Shown one piece after another: positions 14,101 through 27,606 of a DNA stretch of 64,000 bases. Both the position numbers and the translations under genes were made by a program. A model generated the notes under the pieces. It ran no database searches, was not told where the DNA came from, and worked only from the letters and a program-made list of their open reading frames with translations. The stretch's first letter is position 1, and each line of letters begins with the position of its first letter. The DNA comes from Tetrahymena elliotti 4EA (lineage: Eukaryota > Ciliophora > Oligohymenophorea > Hymenostomatida > Tetrahymenidae): NCBI GenBank assembly GCA_000231825.2, contig JH720296.1, forward strand, positions 1,439,666 through 1,503,665. Direction: 5' to 3'.

Positions 14101-17100
14101 GTTACTAATGCTCAGGATAAAGTGATCATTGTATCTCTTGTCCTAATAAAAGCATCCTTAACACTTCTACTTATAAATGTGAATTTTAATGTGATCCTGT
14201 TTGTCTAACATGTTCTGAAGGTTTGAATAAAACTAAATGCATAACTTGCTAGCCAGGGTATGCTTTGACTGGTTAAGCCCCAAACAATTGCTTAGCATGT
14301 TCAAGTAACTGTAAAACTTGTGTTCATATAAATTCAATTGAATAATGCCTAAGCTGTAATACAGACTATTAATTAAGTGGGAATGTTTGCAAACCAATTT
14401 GTGATAGTTCTTGCCTAACTTGCTTATAACCATAAAACCCTAAAGCCTGTCAGAGCTGTTTTAATGGTCATTTTTAAAATAATAATTAATGTGAACCTTG
14501 TTAATCTCCTTGTATGTCTTGTAATACTTCAAGTACAAACTGCACTTCATGTATTTCAAATTATAATTTGATTGGATCTTAATGTTTCGCTACTAATTGT
14601 CATTCTACCTGCTTGACATGTAATACACCTTTAAGCCCTAGCAACTGCACTAGTTGTAGAAGTGGGTTTTATCTGGATAGTAATTAGTAATGTTTAGCCT
14701 GTGATTCAACTACTTCCTTTTGCTCGACTTGTATTTCTTTGTCATCATATTGCACATCTTGTGTTGCAAATTATTAATTGATTGGAAGTAATTGCTCTCC
14801 TATTTGTGCTTAAAATTGTGCAAAATGTACTAAACCTTCGTTAATGTCGTTTTGTACATTATGTTCAAATGGCTTTTTTTTAAATTCTGGTAATTGCACC
14901 CCTTGCTAATCACCATGTAAAACATGTACTACCTCTGCCACAACATGTTCATCTTGTATAGATTCATATACCTTGTAGAGCTCTTAGTGTGTTTTAGCTT
15001 GTGATCCGAGTTGCTTCTCATGCACTTAGCCAAACAATAATAATACTTGCACTGCATGTAACCCTAATTATTTTTAACCCATTAATTCAACTTCTTGTTA
15101 ACCATGTGGATTGAACTGTAAAAAATGTGTTGGTATGCCTGAGAATTGCACTGAATGTATGACTGGATATACTAATGTCAATGGATTATGTGTCTTTGAT
15201 TGTGATTCTAATTGTAGAACTTGTGTTAATTCGTTTAAAAATAAATGCTTAAGTTGCAAAAATGGGTATTTTTTAGATACAACTTTATAAATATGCAAAA
15301 AATGTGCCAGTCCTTGTAATTTATGTTCATCAGAAACCACATGCTAAAGTTGTATTGCCAACTATTAATTCTACTCTTCCACAAGTTAATGTCTCCCTCT
15401 TTGTCATAATTCTTGTGCAACTAATTAATGCTCAGTTCCACAATCACAAAATGATTGCACAGCTTGCAATCTTAATTATTTCTTGTAGATCACTCCTATT
15501 CCTAGTTCTCCTGGAAAAAATATTTAATAATGCATTTAATGTTAATCTCCTTGTTAAAATTGTTCAAGTTCAGCTACATTTTGCACATATTGTATTCCTT
15601 ACTATAAATTATAAGGTAATAGTTGTATTTTAGATTGTGGAAATAATTGCTTAACTTGTATTGACCCTTCAGATTCAAACACTTGCACATTATGTTAACC
15701 CGGGTACTATCTCTAGATTACTAAATCTGCAACTTCTATACTTAAATAATGCGTAGCTTGTCTTACCCCTTGTAGTAATTGTTAAGATGGTCCTACAATT
15801 TGCACTTCTTGTGTTACAAATTATTCATTATATGGTAATACTTGCCTTCCTAACTGCCATTCATCTTGTAAAACATGCTAATTACCAATTAATAGTAATT
15901 CTTGTTTATCCTGCAATACTGGATATTTCCTTACAGGTTCAGGTACAACAGGTTCTTGTTCGCCTTGTTAATTACCATGCACTACCTGTGAGAAGGATCA
16001 ATCTAATTGCCTTACCTGTATTAACAACTATTATTTAAGCAGAAGATTAATAGTTACACCAATATTATAAAATGAGTGTCTTCCTTAATGCGACTCAAGT
16101 TGCTTAACTTGTAAATTGCCTAAAAGCAATTAACACTGTTTAACATGTTATGATGGAAATTATATACAGCTCGTAGATTTTAACAGTGGTAAATGTTTTC
16201 CATGCAAAAATGAATGTTCTACTTGCAGTAATCCAACATCTTGTACTTCATGCTAAAACTTTTATTATTTCAATTCTGCTACTTCTTAGTGTCTTCCAAG
16301 TACTTGTAGCAGGTCTTGTCAAACTTGTTCTTTACCATATAATGATAATGCATGTATTTCTTGTTATTCTAATTCATGGTTAAATCCTACAACAAATTCT
16401 TGTAATTTTTGTAGTTTTCCTTGTAAATCTTGTAATGGCTCATCAACTAACTGCACTTCATGCGAGTAAGACTATACTCTTGCACCGTAATCAAATGGAA
16501 CAAAAATTTGTACACCAAACTGTGATCCTTCTTGTTTAACTTGCTCATAACCATTAAATGCAAATTCATGCTTATCATGTAGAACTCCAAATTATGTCTT
16601 AAATTCAAGCAATTAATGTGTTAGTTGTCTTTCATAGTGTACGTCATGCAGTGGAACAGTAGATAATTGTTAATCTTGCATCACAGGATATTAATTAAAG
16701 CGAATTAATCCAAATTATTAAACATGTAATATTATCTGCAATATAGGGTGCCTTACTTGCTAGGGGGTATCTACATATTGCCTTTCTTGTATTGATGGGT
16801 ATGTTTATGATTCGGTACTGAAACTATGTAAAATAGTGTGTGATCCTTCTTGTTATTCATGCAGTTATTCATATTCCTCTACCTCATGTAATTAATGCTG
16901 GCCTGGGTATTACCTAAAAGCTAATTAATGCTTACCATGTGAAAAAGGCATGTATTCTAATAATGATAAATGCGAAAATTGCTTAAATAATTGCATAGAA
17001 TGTAGCAACTCAACTACATGCAGTAAATGTCGTGCAGGATATTAGCTTAGTTCGAACAACTAAAATTGTATTTAATAAGAGAATCCAACTTTAATTGTGA

Positions 17101-19142
17101 CAACAAACTGTAATTATTCATGTGCAACATGTATTGATTAAAGATATACTTCCTGTGTTACATGTGCAGGAAATAGAATACTTTCTAACTATTATTTTAC
17201 CTCTATTGGTTAGTGTTTGTGCCCAACATCATATTCAGATAATGGTAAACCATTTTGTGACTAATCTTTTACATAAACCTCAATAAAAGCTTCTAATACA
17301 GCTATCTATGCCTCCTCAGTGGCAACTTCTGTGATTTTAGGTAAAATTTTTAAATAATAAATTTTATTAAAAAATAATACTTTAATAATATAAACAGCAA
17401 CTTTAGCAAGTAACCCTATTATGATTATTGGATTTTTGGAAATTACTTAAAAATTAAGTTATTTAACTTATGTTAACTTTTAGTCAAAAATGGGCTTGGA
17501 CTAAAATATGCAAACATTATATTTATCTCATATTAGCAACATATTTCCTTTAAATAGCATAGGACCGACTTAATAAAACACACCCCTCACAAAAAATACT
17601 TAAAGAAATTTGCAAAGTGATCAAAGAGAAATTATGCTATCAGAATATGATACAGGTGTTTCTCAGAAATAGTTAGAAATAAATGGAAATGAAAAATTCT
17701 ATTAAAATGATAAAACACCATATTTTGCAGTAAACTCTATCCCAATAGTAGTTATTTCTGCAATATTTTGGATTTTAAGCTTTATGACATCTTTTATTCA
17801 AGCAACATAAGAATAACTATGGAAATTTAAATTGAAAAATGTATTCTATAAAACACTCCCGACAGTATTTTTTATAATCAGCTTCTAAGAACTTTCATTT
17901 CTTATTTTCTTTTAATTCAAAATATTCAACTTTGATACAGGCTTAGATGGGTTCAGCTCAATTTATTCAATGTTTGCTTTAATTTATTTAATGATATATT
18001 CTGGCTATCTATTTTATATTTTAGAAATTTAGGGAATATTTAAAAATAATAACTCAAATTAGGTATAAATCCCAGCTCAAATAAATATTATCCCTTCATC
18101 TAATACCATTCAATCTTAAGAAGCTAGTTAGAAAGTGATAAAAGGTAAAGCTCTTAATATTAAAGAAAATACTATTGTGCCTATATAGATAGTGTAAGAT
18201 TATGAAGACAAAAGAAGTTTAGCTTTAATAAAAATGTAATAATCTTATTGGGTCTTAAATGAGTTCTTGTCTCATGAAACATTTATTAAAAGAATTTTTA
18301 TTTTCATTCTAATCATAAATAAAGTAGTTACCTCTATCATTCAAGTTACTTGCTATTCTGATCCTATCTTACATACATCATTAGTGTTTAGCTGTCATTT
18401 CTTATTTGTTTTTTATATCTTGATTTCCAAGCCATTTAAAAACTAAGTTCATTTAATATGCTATGTGATCAGTGAGAGTATAATATTAATTATAAATATG
18501 TTAGCCTTAATTCTAGCAAATACATCTGACACAGATACTAGTCAGTAAACAAGTATCTGTTTAGCAATTCTGTCCTTCACAATAATTTTATTATGTTTCT
18601 ACTTTTTAATTTCTATTATAGGCTTCATAAAAACTATCAATCTTCATTGCATAAAAAAAGATAAAATTATGACGAGCACAAAATAGAATTAATCAAATAT
18701 AAATAGCAATAAAAATCAAACTTTCAAAAGATCATAAATAATTTTATCAAACATTAATAATAATGAAACAAATTATCCACAATTAGAATAAAAATAATAG
18801 AATTTCAATAATTAGTAGTATAGAAATGTTGCAAATGACTCAATTATGAGTTAAACTAAGTATACTTAGAATATTAATGATTCAGTTTTGTAAGTAGAAG
18901 ATGATTTTTAAATTACTAACTAAAAGCCGGAATTCAATTCTAATCTAGATCTTAGAAAATTCATCAGCAAAAAATAAGACATGACCAAATTAAGAAATAA
19001 TATAGTTTTTAATAATCTAAATGCAAACTAAAATATTGATAGAACAGTTTTGCTTGATGACACATCAAATTTATTTCATTTTATACCTTAAAGATAAAAG
19101 TATTAAATAAAACCTATGATTGATGATTTACTGGAAAATTGA
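11190..19142 (+). CDS. leishmanolysin-like pseudopeptidase with furin-like Cys repeats and 7-8 TM tail
   Basis: 2509 aa, exons 11190-11643, 11787-12871, 12931-13062, 13227-17340, 17398-19142 (phases close). A signal peptide (MKKLAETLILIGFIWVV) is followed by an M8/GP63-like domain, recognised from CSRDPTTQRPTLG, the LHFER region and a C-terminal Cys-rich EGF-like end. The zinc motif is gone: QEIIR at 11915-11929 stands where HExxH is expected, and the Met-turn Met is not at its usual place (FSIFTGALLRDMG). The histidine of LHFER is kept. From 13227 to about 17260 there are dozens of CxxC-type furin-like repeats (C..C..C.S C.TC). Seven or eight hydrophobic segments and a Gln/Asn/Ser-rich cytosolic tail follow. 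The architecture suggests a surface receptor or adhesin; ligand and function are unknown. Confidence 0.9.
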
Positions 19143-19888
19143 TTTGTTTTTAATTAATTTCTGTCTTAATTTATATTTTTTTTATTGAAAAAACAAATTC
19201 ATTTTTTTTCTTTAAATTTCAAATAAGCAAAAAATAATAATCAGATTTTAAATAAAGTTAAAAGATTCAAAAAATTTTTTTAAGAAATAAAAAAATTAAT
19301 TTATTTAGGTTTCAAAAAATTTTTTTAAGAAATAAAAAAATTAATTTATTTAGGTTTTTAAGAATTTTTTTATTTTTTCATAAACCAAACATTTTTCAAT
19401 TTTAAGATAAGTTTATAAATTTTGATTTATGTGCTGTTTTTAATTAAAATTTTTATTTTGATTATTTTTAATTTATTTTTTAATAAAAAAAAACCGATAT
19501 CTTAATTCTCTCATCAATCTTTTTTTTTTTCCATTTGTCTTTATTTTTCTAAGATTTTGAAAAACTAAAATAACTATAAATTATTATTTAGTAACATTAT
19601 TTTCATCTGAATATTACCATACTAAAGATTTCTGAAATTTATTAATTTATCATCTTTAATTAATTATAATAATATTTAACTTTTGTAAATGAATTTTAAT
19701 GCAAAGTAAATGTTAATTATAAAATTAATATTAATGAAATATGAAGTATTTATTGATTTTAAATTTAGTTGGGTTAGTTTAAAGATTTTAAAAGATATTA
19801 AGATTTCATAAAAATAAAATTAGTAAAATTTCAATTAGATATCAAGATTAAAAATTGAAAATATAAATAGTAATATTAATAAATCAAA
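19143..19888. other. convergent intergenic region
   Basis: About 750 bp between the 3' ends of the pseudopeptidase gene (+) and channel 2 (-). It contains the perfect 45-bp tandem duplication listed separately, poly-T tracts, and otherwise no recognisable feature. Confidence 0.65.
19266..19355. repeat. perfect 45-bp tandem duplication
   Basis: The 45-bp unit at 19266-19310 is repeated without a mismatch at 19311-19355, starting ttcaaaaaattttttt in both copies. The identity across homopolymer runs implies a recent duplication (or an assembly slip). It lies in a convergent 3' intergenic region and overlaps no gene. Confidence 0.93.
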
Positions 19889-22800
19889 TCATTTTTCAAA
19901 TAAATGAAATTTTTTATGATTTTTCTATAATTATGGTGTTTTCTTAATATTATTGAAATTATTAATTTAAAGTTAAATAATATTATATCTAATTACAACT
20001 TTATCATAATTGTAGAAAGGATTGTATCTTTTAAAAGTTTCTATTTTATCAAAATCAAGTAAGAATAATTGTTAGTTGGTATTCTTCTTTTTTAATTCAT
20101 TGAATTCAGTGTCATATGCTAATTTATCATTTTTAATTTTTGATATTTAAGATTAATTATTCTTTCTATCAAATGAATTCTTCTAATTTTATTTTTGAGC
20201 CCACAAAAATTGTAGATATTTTAATCTCTTCTATTTTTATTGTTCTCTGAAGAGTATTTTAGTGTATAGGCTACTAATTTTATCTGTTCTCTTTTTAAGT
20301 CCCTAAATAGGTACATTCGGTTTGTATGGATTATTGTTTATTTTCTTTTTTTATTCAATTAATGAATTCATATTTATGATGTGCTGCTTTTGTTTTGATA
20401 GTAATCCTACATTTTTCTAAATTCCTAGCTTTTCTTAAATTATACTTTAGCTTTTTTAATTAAATTTGCTATTTCCAAAAGAGGATTTTCCAAACTCGAG
20501 ATTATTTTTATTTATTTCATTGATTTTTTAAGAATGTAATGTTTTTGGGTTGCTATCATATGAATCATCTGAAGAAGAAGTAGTTTCAGATGAAGAAGAA
20601 CTTTAACTGATTTCAACGATTTTTTCTAATGATATCCTTTTTTATATCTAATCCTCACTTAAATCTTACTGCATTCCTTCTATACCTTGATTTACTTTAT
20701 CTGAAGAAAACTCAAACATCATATTTGCATCACAATTGACTATTTTTATTGGAGGCATTAATTGATAAAAATTTTCATCACTCATTTGTAATAAATTTTC
20801 TTCGTCTTAACTCATCTATGGAACTACAGCCTTAGTTAAAAAAATTCTAAATTGCTTTAATTTCATATTGACTAAACTTTTTTAAGGCAGTGCTTTGAAA
20901 ATGTATTTTTTTCTTTGTATATAAATTCTTTCTTAAGTTTCATCAAAGAAATATTAATTGATTATTTTTTATTTTGGTAACCTTAAGTTAATTAAAGGGC
21001 ATTCATCTAACTCGTGATCTATATTTTTGCAAGATTTGCATTTGAAGGTAAGTTAATGCTCTTTTAAGATTAATTCATCTCTCCATTAACAAAAGGATTC
21101 ATAATCTTCTGGATATTACTTTATCAATTATAAAAATTTCTCCATCTCAAAATAAGCCAAAACAAGCTTCTCAGAGCTGCTTTTTACTGAATATGATATA
21201 GGTTAATTTGTAAAGGCACTCTTCAAGCAAATATCAACACCTAAAAATTAAAAAAAGACATAAATTTAACAAAAACTATTAGATAAATTACCTCTTGTTG
21301 TATATTTTTAAAGAACACACTCTTTCTTTCTAGAGGTTAAAAATATCTCAATTTATCCTTTTATCAAAAAATAAACTTTTGTTTGCATTTCTCCTTCTTA
21401 AACAAATTATTATTCGGGTTATATAATTATTTCTTCCATTATTTAACAGAGTTGACTTAAGAAACTATGACTTAAATGATTAGGTATGTATTTATTTTAA
21501 GTTAGGACTTTCCCAAAAAAATCTTAAAATAAAGAATTTTTCAAGCTTGTAGGAACATCATCTAGTAACTTAACAGAACCTTCATCACTTTTTTGAGATT
21601 TTCTTAGTAGATATTCTAAATAATGCATCATCTAATATTAATAAATAAAATTAATTTACATTTTAAATAAAAACTTATCAAGAGTTTTCTGAAAAAAATC
21701 TCAAAAATTTTTGTACTTTTATTTAGTTTTTCCTTGAAATGGATCTTTAAATCATATAATTCATTATTTTTTATCTCTTTAAGTAAAACTCCTCTAAAGA
21801 AGCTGCAAATTCCTAAAGTAAAAGACCAACAACCGTTAAAAAGTAACCAAATGAGATATATGAGCAAAGGCATATTGCCATCACAGTAAACCTTTCAAAA
21901 TGATTGTAGGCATGAATATCTCCATATATAACATTCATTAGTGTAGTGAATGCAAAGTAAATACTACAAATATATCTTTCCTACCATTCAGCATTATGTA
22001 TTTCTTACACAAAAAGCCAATTATTTTGAGGAAAAGCACTCATTTAAGATTACCCTACATAATGAAATAAGCAGCCGCCTATTTAAATTTAAAGGAAAAG
22101 GATTATCAGTAGACAAAATATTTATTAAATATATTCATTTTTCCTCATAAATTAAAATTAGTAGAATATTTATTTTATAGTTTTCAAAACATATGGCAAT
22201 CTTAAATAGCAAATAAATAGTATAACATTAGTAAAGGTGCTTAAAATTATTACAAAATCTATAAAAAATTAAAATTTTAAATATTTCTAAACTATTTTTT
22301 ATGTATCTTAAATAAGCTCTCCTTTATCATAATATCCTTTAAAAAAGCTAAGAACTATTTTTAAAATATATATTATCATGATCACTTAATGAAACCAAAC
22401 AACTTGCTAATTAAAGCTGTAGTAAACTGGAAGATAGAAAAGGTAGACCAAATTACTTAAACAAAAAATTATATTCCATATAAAAAAAAGCTTTGATTCT
22501 GGGTTACTTGGAATTTTTTTATTTAAAGCCATAATTATTTAATAAAATATTCTCTCTATCTTTTTTTAATATGAATGTGATTCATTATTTTAATCTAATG
22601 GTTCATACAATTTTGAAGTTGCTACATCCCCTATCAAATCAAATTAAACCTTTCTTAAATGTCTGTAGTTATATTATTGAGACAGTTATCTTATTTTTAG
22701 CACAAATAGCTTACTTATTTTAGAAATTTGCAATCTTTAAAATATACTTTTTTAATCGTCTTATTAATCCATTGACTTTGTAGTAGAATCATTTTTTTAA

Positions 22801-23156
22801 GGAGTAAAACTCCTTCTAAATACATTATTCAATTTCCTTTTTTTATGGTCATGCTTATTAGTTATCAAAGGAGATTTTTTGTCTAATGGGCTCTCAATGA
22901 TGGTAAACTGTCTTCTTTTCTTTTATTCATCATAAGATTTAATTGGGTATCTATAAAATGAAATATAAGAAGGCTCATCATCATCTTCAGCTTTTTGTTT
23001 TCTGTGTTTCCTTTCATGAGTTTTATGAGGTTGATTTATAAAAACAAGGCTTGAGCGTCTTTATTAGCTCCGTGTATCTGAAAGATCTAATTCTGTATTT
23101 TGGGCACTTTGAAGTTCTGTAAGCTGAATATTACTATCTGTATTAATTGAATTCAT
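19889..23156 (-). CDS. K+ channel-like protein with altered pore filter and CCHC knuckle (channel 2)
   Basis: 1043 aa from ATG 23156 to TGA 19889-19891; introns 21632-21716 (phase 0, C-linker) and 21241-21291 (phase 1, CNBD). The frame is open upstream of 23156 but has no earlier Met, so a further 5' exon is possible. A basic/acidic N-terminus leads to RKVQFDLIGD, then S1-S6 (about 22500-21820). The selectivity filter reads NVIYGD (21918-21935) instead of TVGYGD, so K+ selectivity is doubtful. The CNBD-like fold keeps EGEMQTKVYFLIKGQIEIF, but the GE...R-A phosphate-binding cassette is replaced (GVDICLKSAF). The CCHC knuckle CX2CX4HX4C is at 20999-21040. The C-terminal half is polar with Ser/Glu runs and a YNPFYN motif matching the shared C-terminal element. 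Tandem with channel 3. Confidence 0.87.
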
Positions 23157-23834
23157 AATTGCAAAATATTTAATGCTAAAAGTAATTATTTCGATTAAAA
23201 AACCTTTATTTAAAAATTTAGTAATATCTCTAAATTTACTTTGTCTTCTAGTTTTAAAAGATAAAGTCAATTTCAACCAAAGAAAAATTATTTATTTAGT
23301 ATAGATATACAGATTACATTCATATTAGATTTTAAATATTTTCAATTAGATATTTTTAGATAAATAATTTGATTATTAAAATAAATTAAAAATATTAATC
23401 AATTTAAATTTTATAAAAAAATTAACTCCAATAAAATCTAATCCAAAAAGATTATATACATAATAATTATTTATTTATATTATATTCCCTTCAAATTCAA
23501 AATTATCTAAAGCCTACAAAAATTTATTTTAAACAATTTTTTTTTAATTTTCAATCCAAAAAAATAAATAACTTAAATGACTTTCTAATAATTTGGTAAT
23601 AATATCTTAATCTATCTAAAATATTATTCTGAAAGATTTTTTAAATAAACTAACAGTTTGATCATTTATTTTTTTAAGGTCTTATTTTAATCTATTTATT
23701 TCAAAACATTTTTCTTAGAGAGTTTTCAAATATAGAAAATTTATTTCTTTATTACTATTGAGGTTAATAAGTTAAAATAATTTTCAGATGACAATTAGTA
23801 GAAGTATTGAAGTTGATATTATGCTCTTTCTAAA
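23157..23834. other. intergenic region between tandem channels 2 and 3
   Basis: About 680 bp between two same-strand channel genes. It contains T-rich and A-rich blocks and no reading frame I trust. It serves as the 3' end of channel 3 and the 5' region of channel 2. Confidence 0.6.
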
Positions 23835-26800
23835 TCAATTATTTGAGGTTTTTGATAAATTACTTTACAGAAACGGTCTCTGTTGTAAAATATTTCCTGA
23901 TAATTTGTGTTTGAAATTACCAAAGTTAGAATTTTAAAATATATAATTATTTCTAATCCTTTTGACTATTAATTTTATATCTTTTTTTTTAAAATAAATT
24001 CTATCTAATACTCTTTTGCAATTGTAGGAAGGAAAGAATTTTGTATAATTTTTCATTTAATCTGAATTTATTTCATTGAAATCTTGGATTACTTTTTAAT
24101 CTAAATTTTAATTTTAGCTTAAAGTTATTATTTATTTGGTACTGAAGTATTTAATTTCACTTTTCTCTCCTTAGATGTTTCTTTTGTAATGTTAGCTATT
24201 TTATGTTTTTAGTTTATAAAGGATCTTTTGCTTTTATTGGGAATTTAGTAATGAATCTTTCCTTTTTATTGGAGTTCCAGGCTTTTCATGTTTTGGAGTT
24301 TTATTAGATTCTTTAATATTTAATTGATTTTGTATATTATGTTAACTATAAATATAGTTCTCATTCAAACTAAATAAATCTAGGCTTTTCTAGGAGTATT
24401 AATTTTTCTACAACTTTTCATTACCTGTAGGTGATACAAGACTTATGAGAGTTAAGCTTTACTAGTTTTATTAAATTTATTTCAGATCTAGTGTTGCTTC
24501 ACTCGATTGTTGTTGTTAATTTTATTATGATCTATCATTTTCAACCAAGCTTTATTAGATAGGATTAGGCATATTAAAAAAGCTATTTAAAGAAGTTTAT
24601 TGACAGCATTCTTCTTTCTATTGATTTTACTTTTTTTTATTAACCTTATGAATAGAGACACTTTCAGAATTTTGTTAAATTTGGTATTCCTCTTTATCGA
24701 TTTATTCTGCATTCTACTCCTCATCTATCTAAAAAACTCCTTCTTTATATGTAAAAGCAGGAAAAAAAGAAAACAAGCTTTACAAATCCATCTAATACAG
24801 CTCATCTATATCCTATACAAATTCTGGATGTAATTACAAAAATATCTATATCTTCGCTAATGCTACAGATTCTAATATTTAATCCTAATTTTTCAGAGTA
24901 GAAAATTTAATATTTTTTCTCTTAAATGACTTTCTTTCTTATTTCAAAGAATATGTATTCCTAGTTATTACAGCAAATTTTTGAGTTGATTTTATATTAA
25001 TGAGCTAACAATCTTCAAAAACATGATTATATTTCATGCATGATTGACACCTAGTATCTAACGAATATTTATTGTATATTATTTCATCCCTTATCTCACA
25101 AAATTTTTCATAATCTAAAGGATATTGCTGCATCACTTACAAAAAGTCTTCCATCTCAAAATACATTAATTTACTTGCTTTATTTTTTGAAGACTTTAAG
25201 CTGTATTATATTATTTTAGACTAAAATGCAGGTCTCATTCCGAGTGCCTCACCTTTGAAAATTCAAATTGAAATAAATTAATCAAAAATATTAAAATTAT
25301 AAGTATTAACGAATATGTTGTTTTTTTGGCATTCAATTCCAATAATTTGATATTTTAAATTCATAAATAAAAAAACAAATTATTTTTAAAGTTACCTGCT
25401 TAGTTTATGACAGAGAAAATAATTTCTTCCTGGGATTTATTTTTTTTTTAAAGTACAAAATCTAGCTCACCTTCAATAAGAAAATAAACACAATTAACAG
25501 TTGCTCCTTCTTTTAGTAAATATTAATTAGGTCCAAGATAAATTTCTTTCATTTTAGCTGCTAAAGCCATTATACTTTGATGGCTAAAATTAATTTTGAG
25601 GATTTTATTTTACAATAAAAATTTTCCATAATATTATTGATTAATTTCCTCCATCAAACTGGAAGGAACACCCTTGAAAAGCTCTTTTTAGTTTATTTAC
25701 AGGTTTTACTATATTCTCTCTTAATAATCAATATATCTTAAAACCTATTTTTAAATATTTTTTTTAAATGTTAGTTTTTTTTATTTTATATTTTACCTTA
25801 ACTTAAAGTTGTCGATTGATGTTTCTAAAGTTGAGGTAGCTAGTTATATTTTATTTTCTTTTTTTAAAAGCAGATGATTGCTTAGCTTAGCTTTGAAATA
25901 TTACACCAATAGTGTTCATTACATATCCAAATACTGCTGAAGAACAAATAGTCATCACTATTACATAAACTCTTTCAATTCCAGTGACAGGATATATATC
26001 TCCATAGCCTACTGTAATCATAGTAATAAAAGCAAAGTAAATACTAGCTATATATTTATTAACCCAATCTTGTTAATTTATATTCAATAATTACATCCAT
26101 GTTTATGCCATAGGATTATCTTCTAGCTCTTGCTTTGCAATAAGATGAAAACCACATCCTGCTATTTATCCTATCATGACTAGAGTCACTATAAGACTAG
26201 TAATTTCATATGCAACTGGAAACCTTCTGATAATTTAAAAGTGATCATCTGCTCTCTAAATAATTTATTTCAATTATGAATATTTTAAGTAGCATAACCA
26301 AATCTAAAATCCTAGTACTATGCTCAAGACAACAATAATATCTATTAGCAAATAGCTTTTAAAATAGTTGATAATAATTTATTTTTAATCTAAAACTAGC
26401 TAACCTTTTTAATAATAGCCTTTAAATATCTATAATACAACGTTAACTATCATAAATATTAAAATTTATTTTTGATAAATTTAGTAATGCTAATTAAAGC
26501 TGATTTAGATAGGAATTATGAAAAAATATGCTATAAGGTTTAGACCAAATATTATATCCCATAATATTATCCAATGATTTTCTGGGTTTAAGATAGGCAA
26601 ATTATATATAAGTTTATTAATAGCAGCTTTGAAGAAATAAAATGGTTTATTTCTATTCGCATCCAAAGATAAATCTCGATTTGTTGCAAAATATGACTGA
26701 TCACCAATTAAATCGAAATGCTCTTTTCTAAGTAATTTGAAGTTTAATAAAGATGCTAATAATTTCATCTTTTTAATATAAATACAAATATAGCTTATTA

Positions 26801-27606
26801 CTTTCACTTTTTTATATAAATTATTGTAATTAATACTGTTCTCCCTAACTTAGTCAGATTAATTATAAAGCTAATAATTATCTTAAGGCAAACTGTTAAA
26901 TGGCTAAAAGCTATTTCTATTTTAGGGTTTATTATTGTTACTGTTTATATCTTCAGGCATTTTTATTTATTTGGTAAACCTACTTTCACTGCTATTGAAT
27001 AAGCTTTAATCTTGAAATTATTAAATTTCTTTTGTGTTCATATTTTCTATAAACTATTTATCAAGTTTGTTTTTCAGTTTTTCATCTAATCCATCTTTAT
27101 AAAAAATAAATAAAAAATTAAGAAGAAATTCAAAATTTTAATATCATCTTATGAATACTCTTATTGAAATATTAATATTTACTTTAACCGCATTAGTATT
27201 ACATGTTTTTATTATTTGAAAAATTCAAAACTTGATTCAGATCAAAAGATTAACTGTAATTTTAATTCTAAGGATTGTATTTGTTTTAATTATTTTCAAT
27301 ATTGACAGATGATGGTATGATATTTTCAGATATTATACTATTAGGTTGATCTTGCTAATTTATTTAATTAAATATTTATTTTCTTATTTGAGCTCCTTCG
27401 TAGAATTATTTTTATGATTCATCATCATAGCTACATTCTTGATCTAATAAGTTGTTGTTTTATTTAAAATTATCATATTATTAAAGCAGATCTCCACTTT
27501 TTATAGCGTTTAGAGGTGATAGGGGAATCTCATAATCTTTTAAATCAATCTTTTCTAAACTAATATTGTACTCAAGATTGCGATTATCAAGTTTATCCCT
27601 AATCAT
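23835..27606 (-). CDS. six-TM K+ channel with CNBD-like domain and CCHC knuckle (channel 3)
   Basis: 1162 aa from ATG 27606 to TGA 23835-23837. Introns 27095-27182 (phase 1), 25745-25796 (phase 0, before VLRYIDY) and 25253-25395 (phase 1, inside the CNBD); phases close. The first intron donor (GTAAATATT) is chosen on donor quality. The N-terminus is polar, then LLRKEHFDLIGD precedes S1 (LWDIIFGLNLIAYFFIIPI). The pore is canonical, ITVGYGDIYP (filter 25998-26015), followed by an S6 ending GYVMNTIGV. The CNBD-like region keeps KEGATVNCVYFLIEGELDF and GEALG but has no clear phosphate-binding arginine. The CCHC knuckle is at 25008-25049. The long Gln/Lys-rich tail carries KFFPSYN...V, shared with the other channels. 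The giant PAS membrane-protein gene A lies directly 5' on the same strand. Confidence 0.9.

Noticed and set aside
13414..16383. Several small + strand ORFs inside the Cys-repeat region
   Set aside because: They are out-of-frame shadows of the pseudopeptidase gene, created where TAA/TAG glutamine codons are treated as stops.
23157..23276. Extension of channel 2 upstream of Met 23156
   Set aside because: The frame is open and partly protein-like, but there is no Met and no clear splice acceptor, so I kept the first Met.
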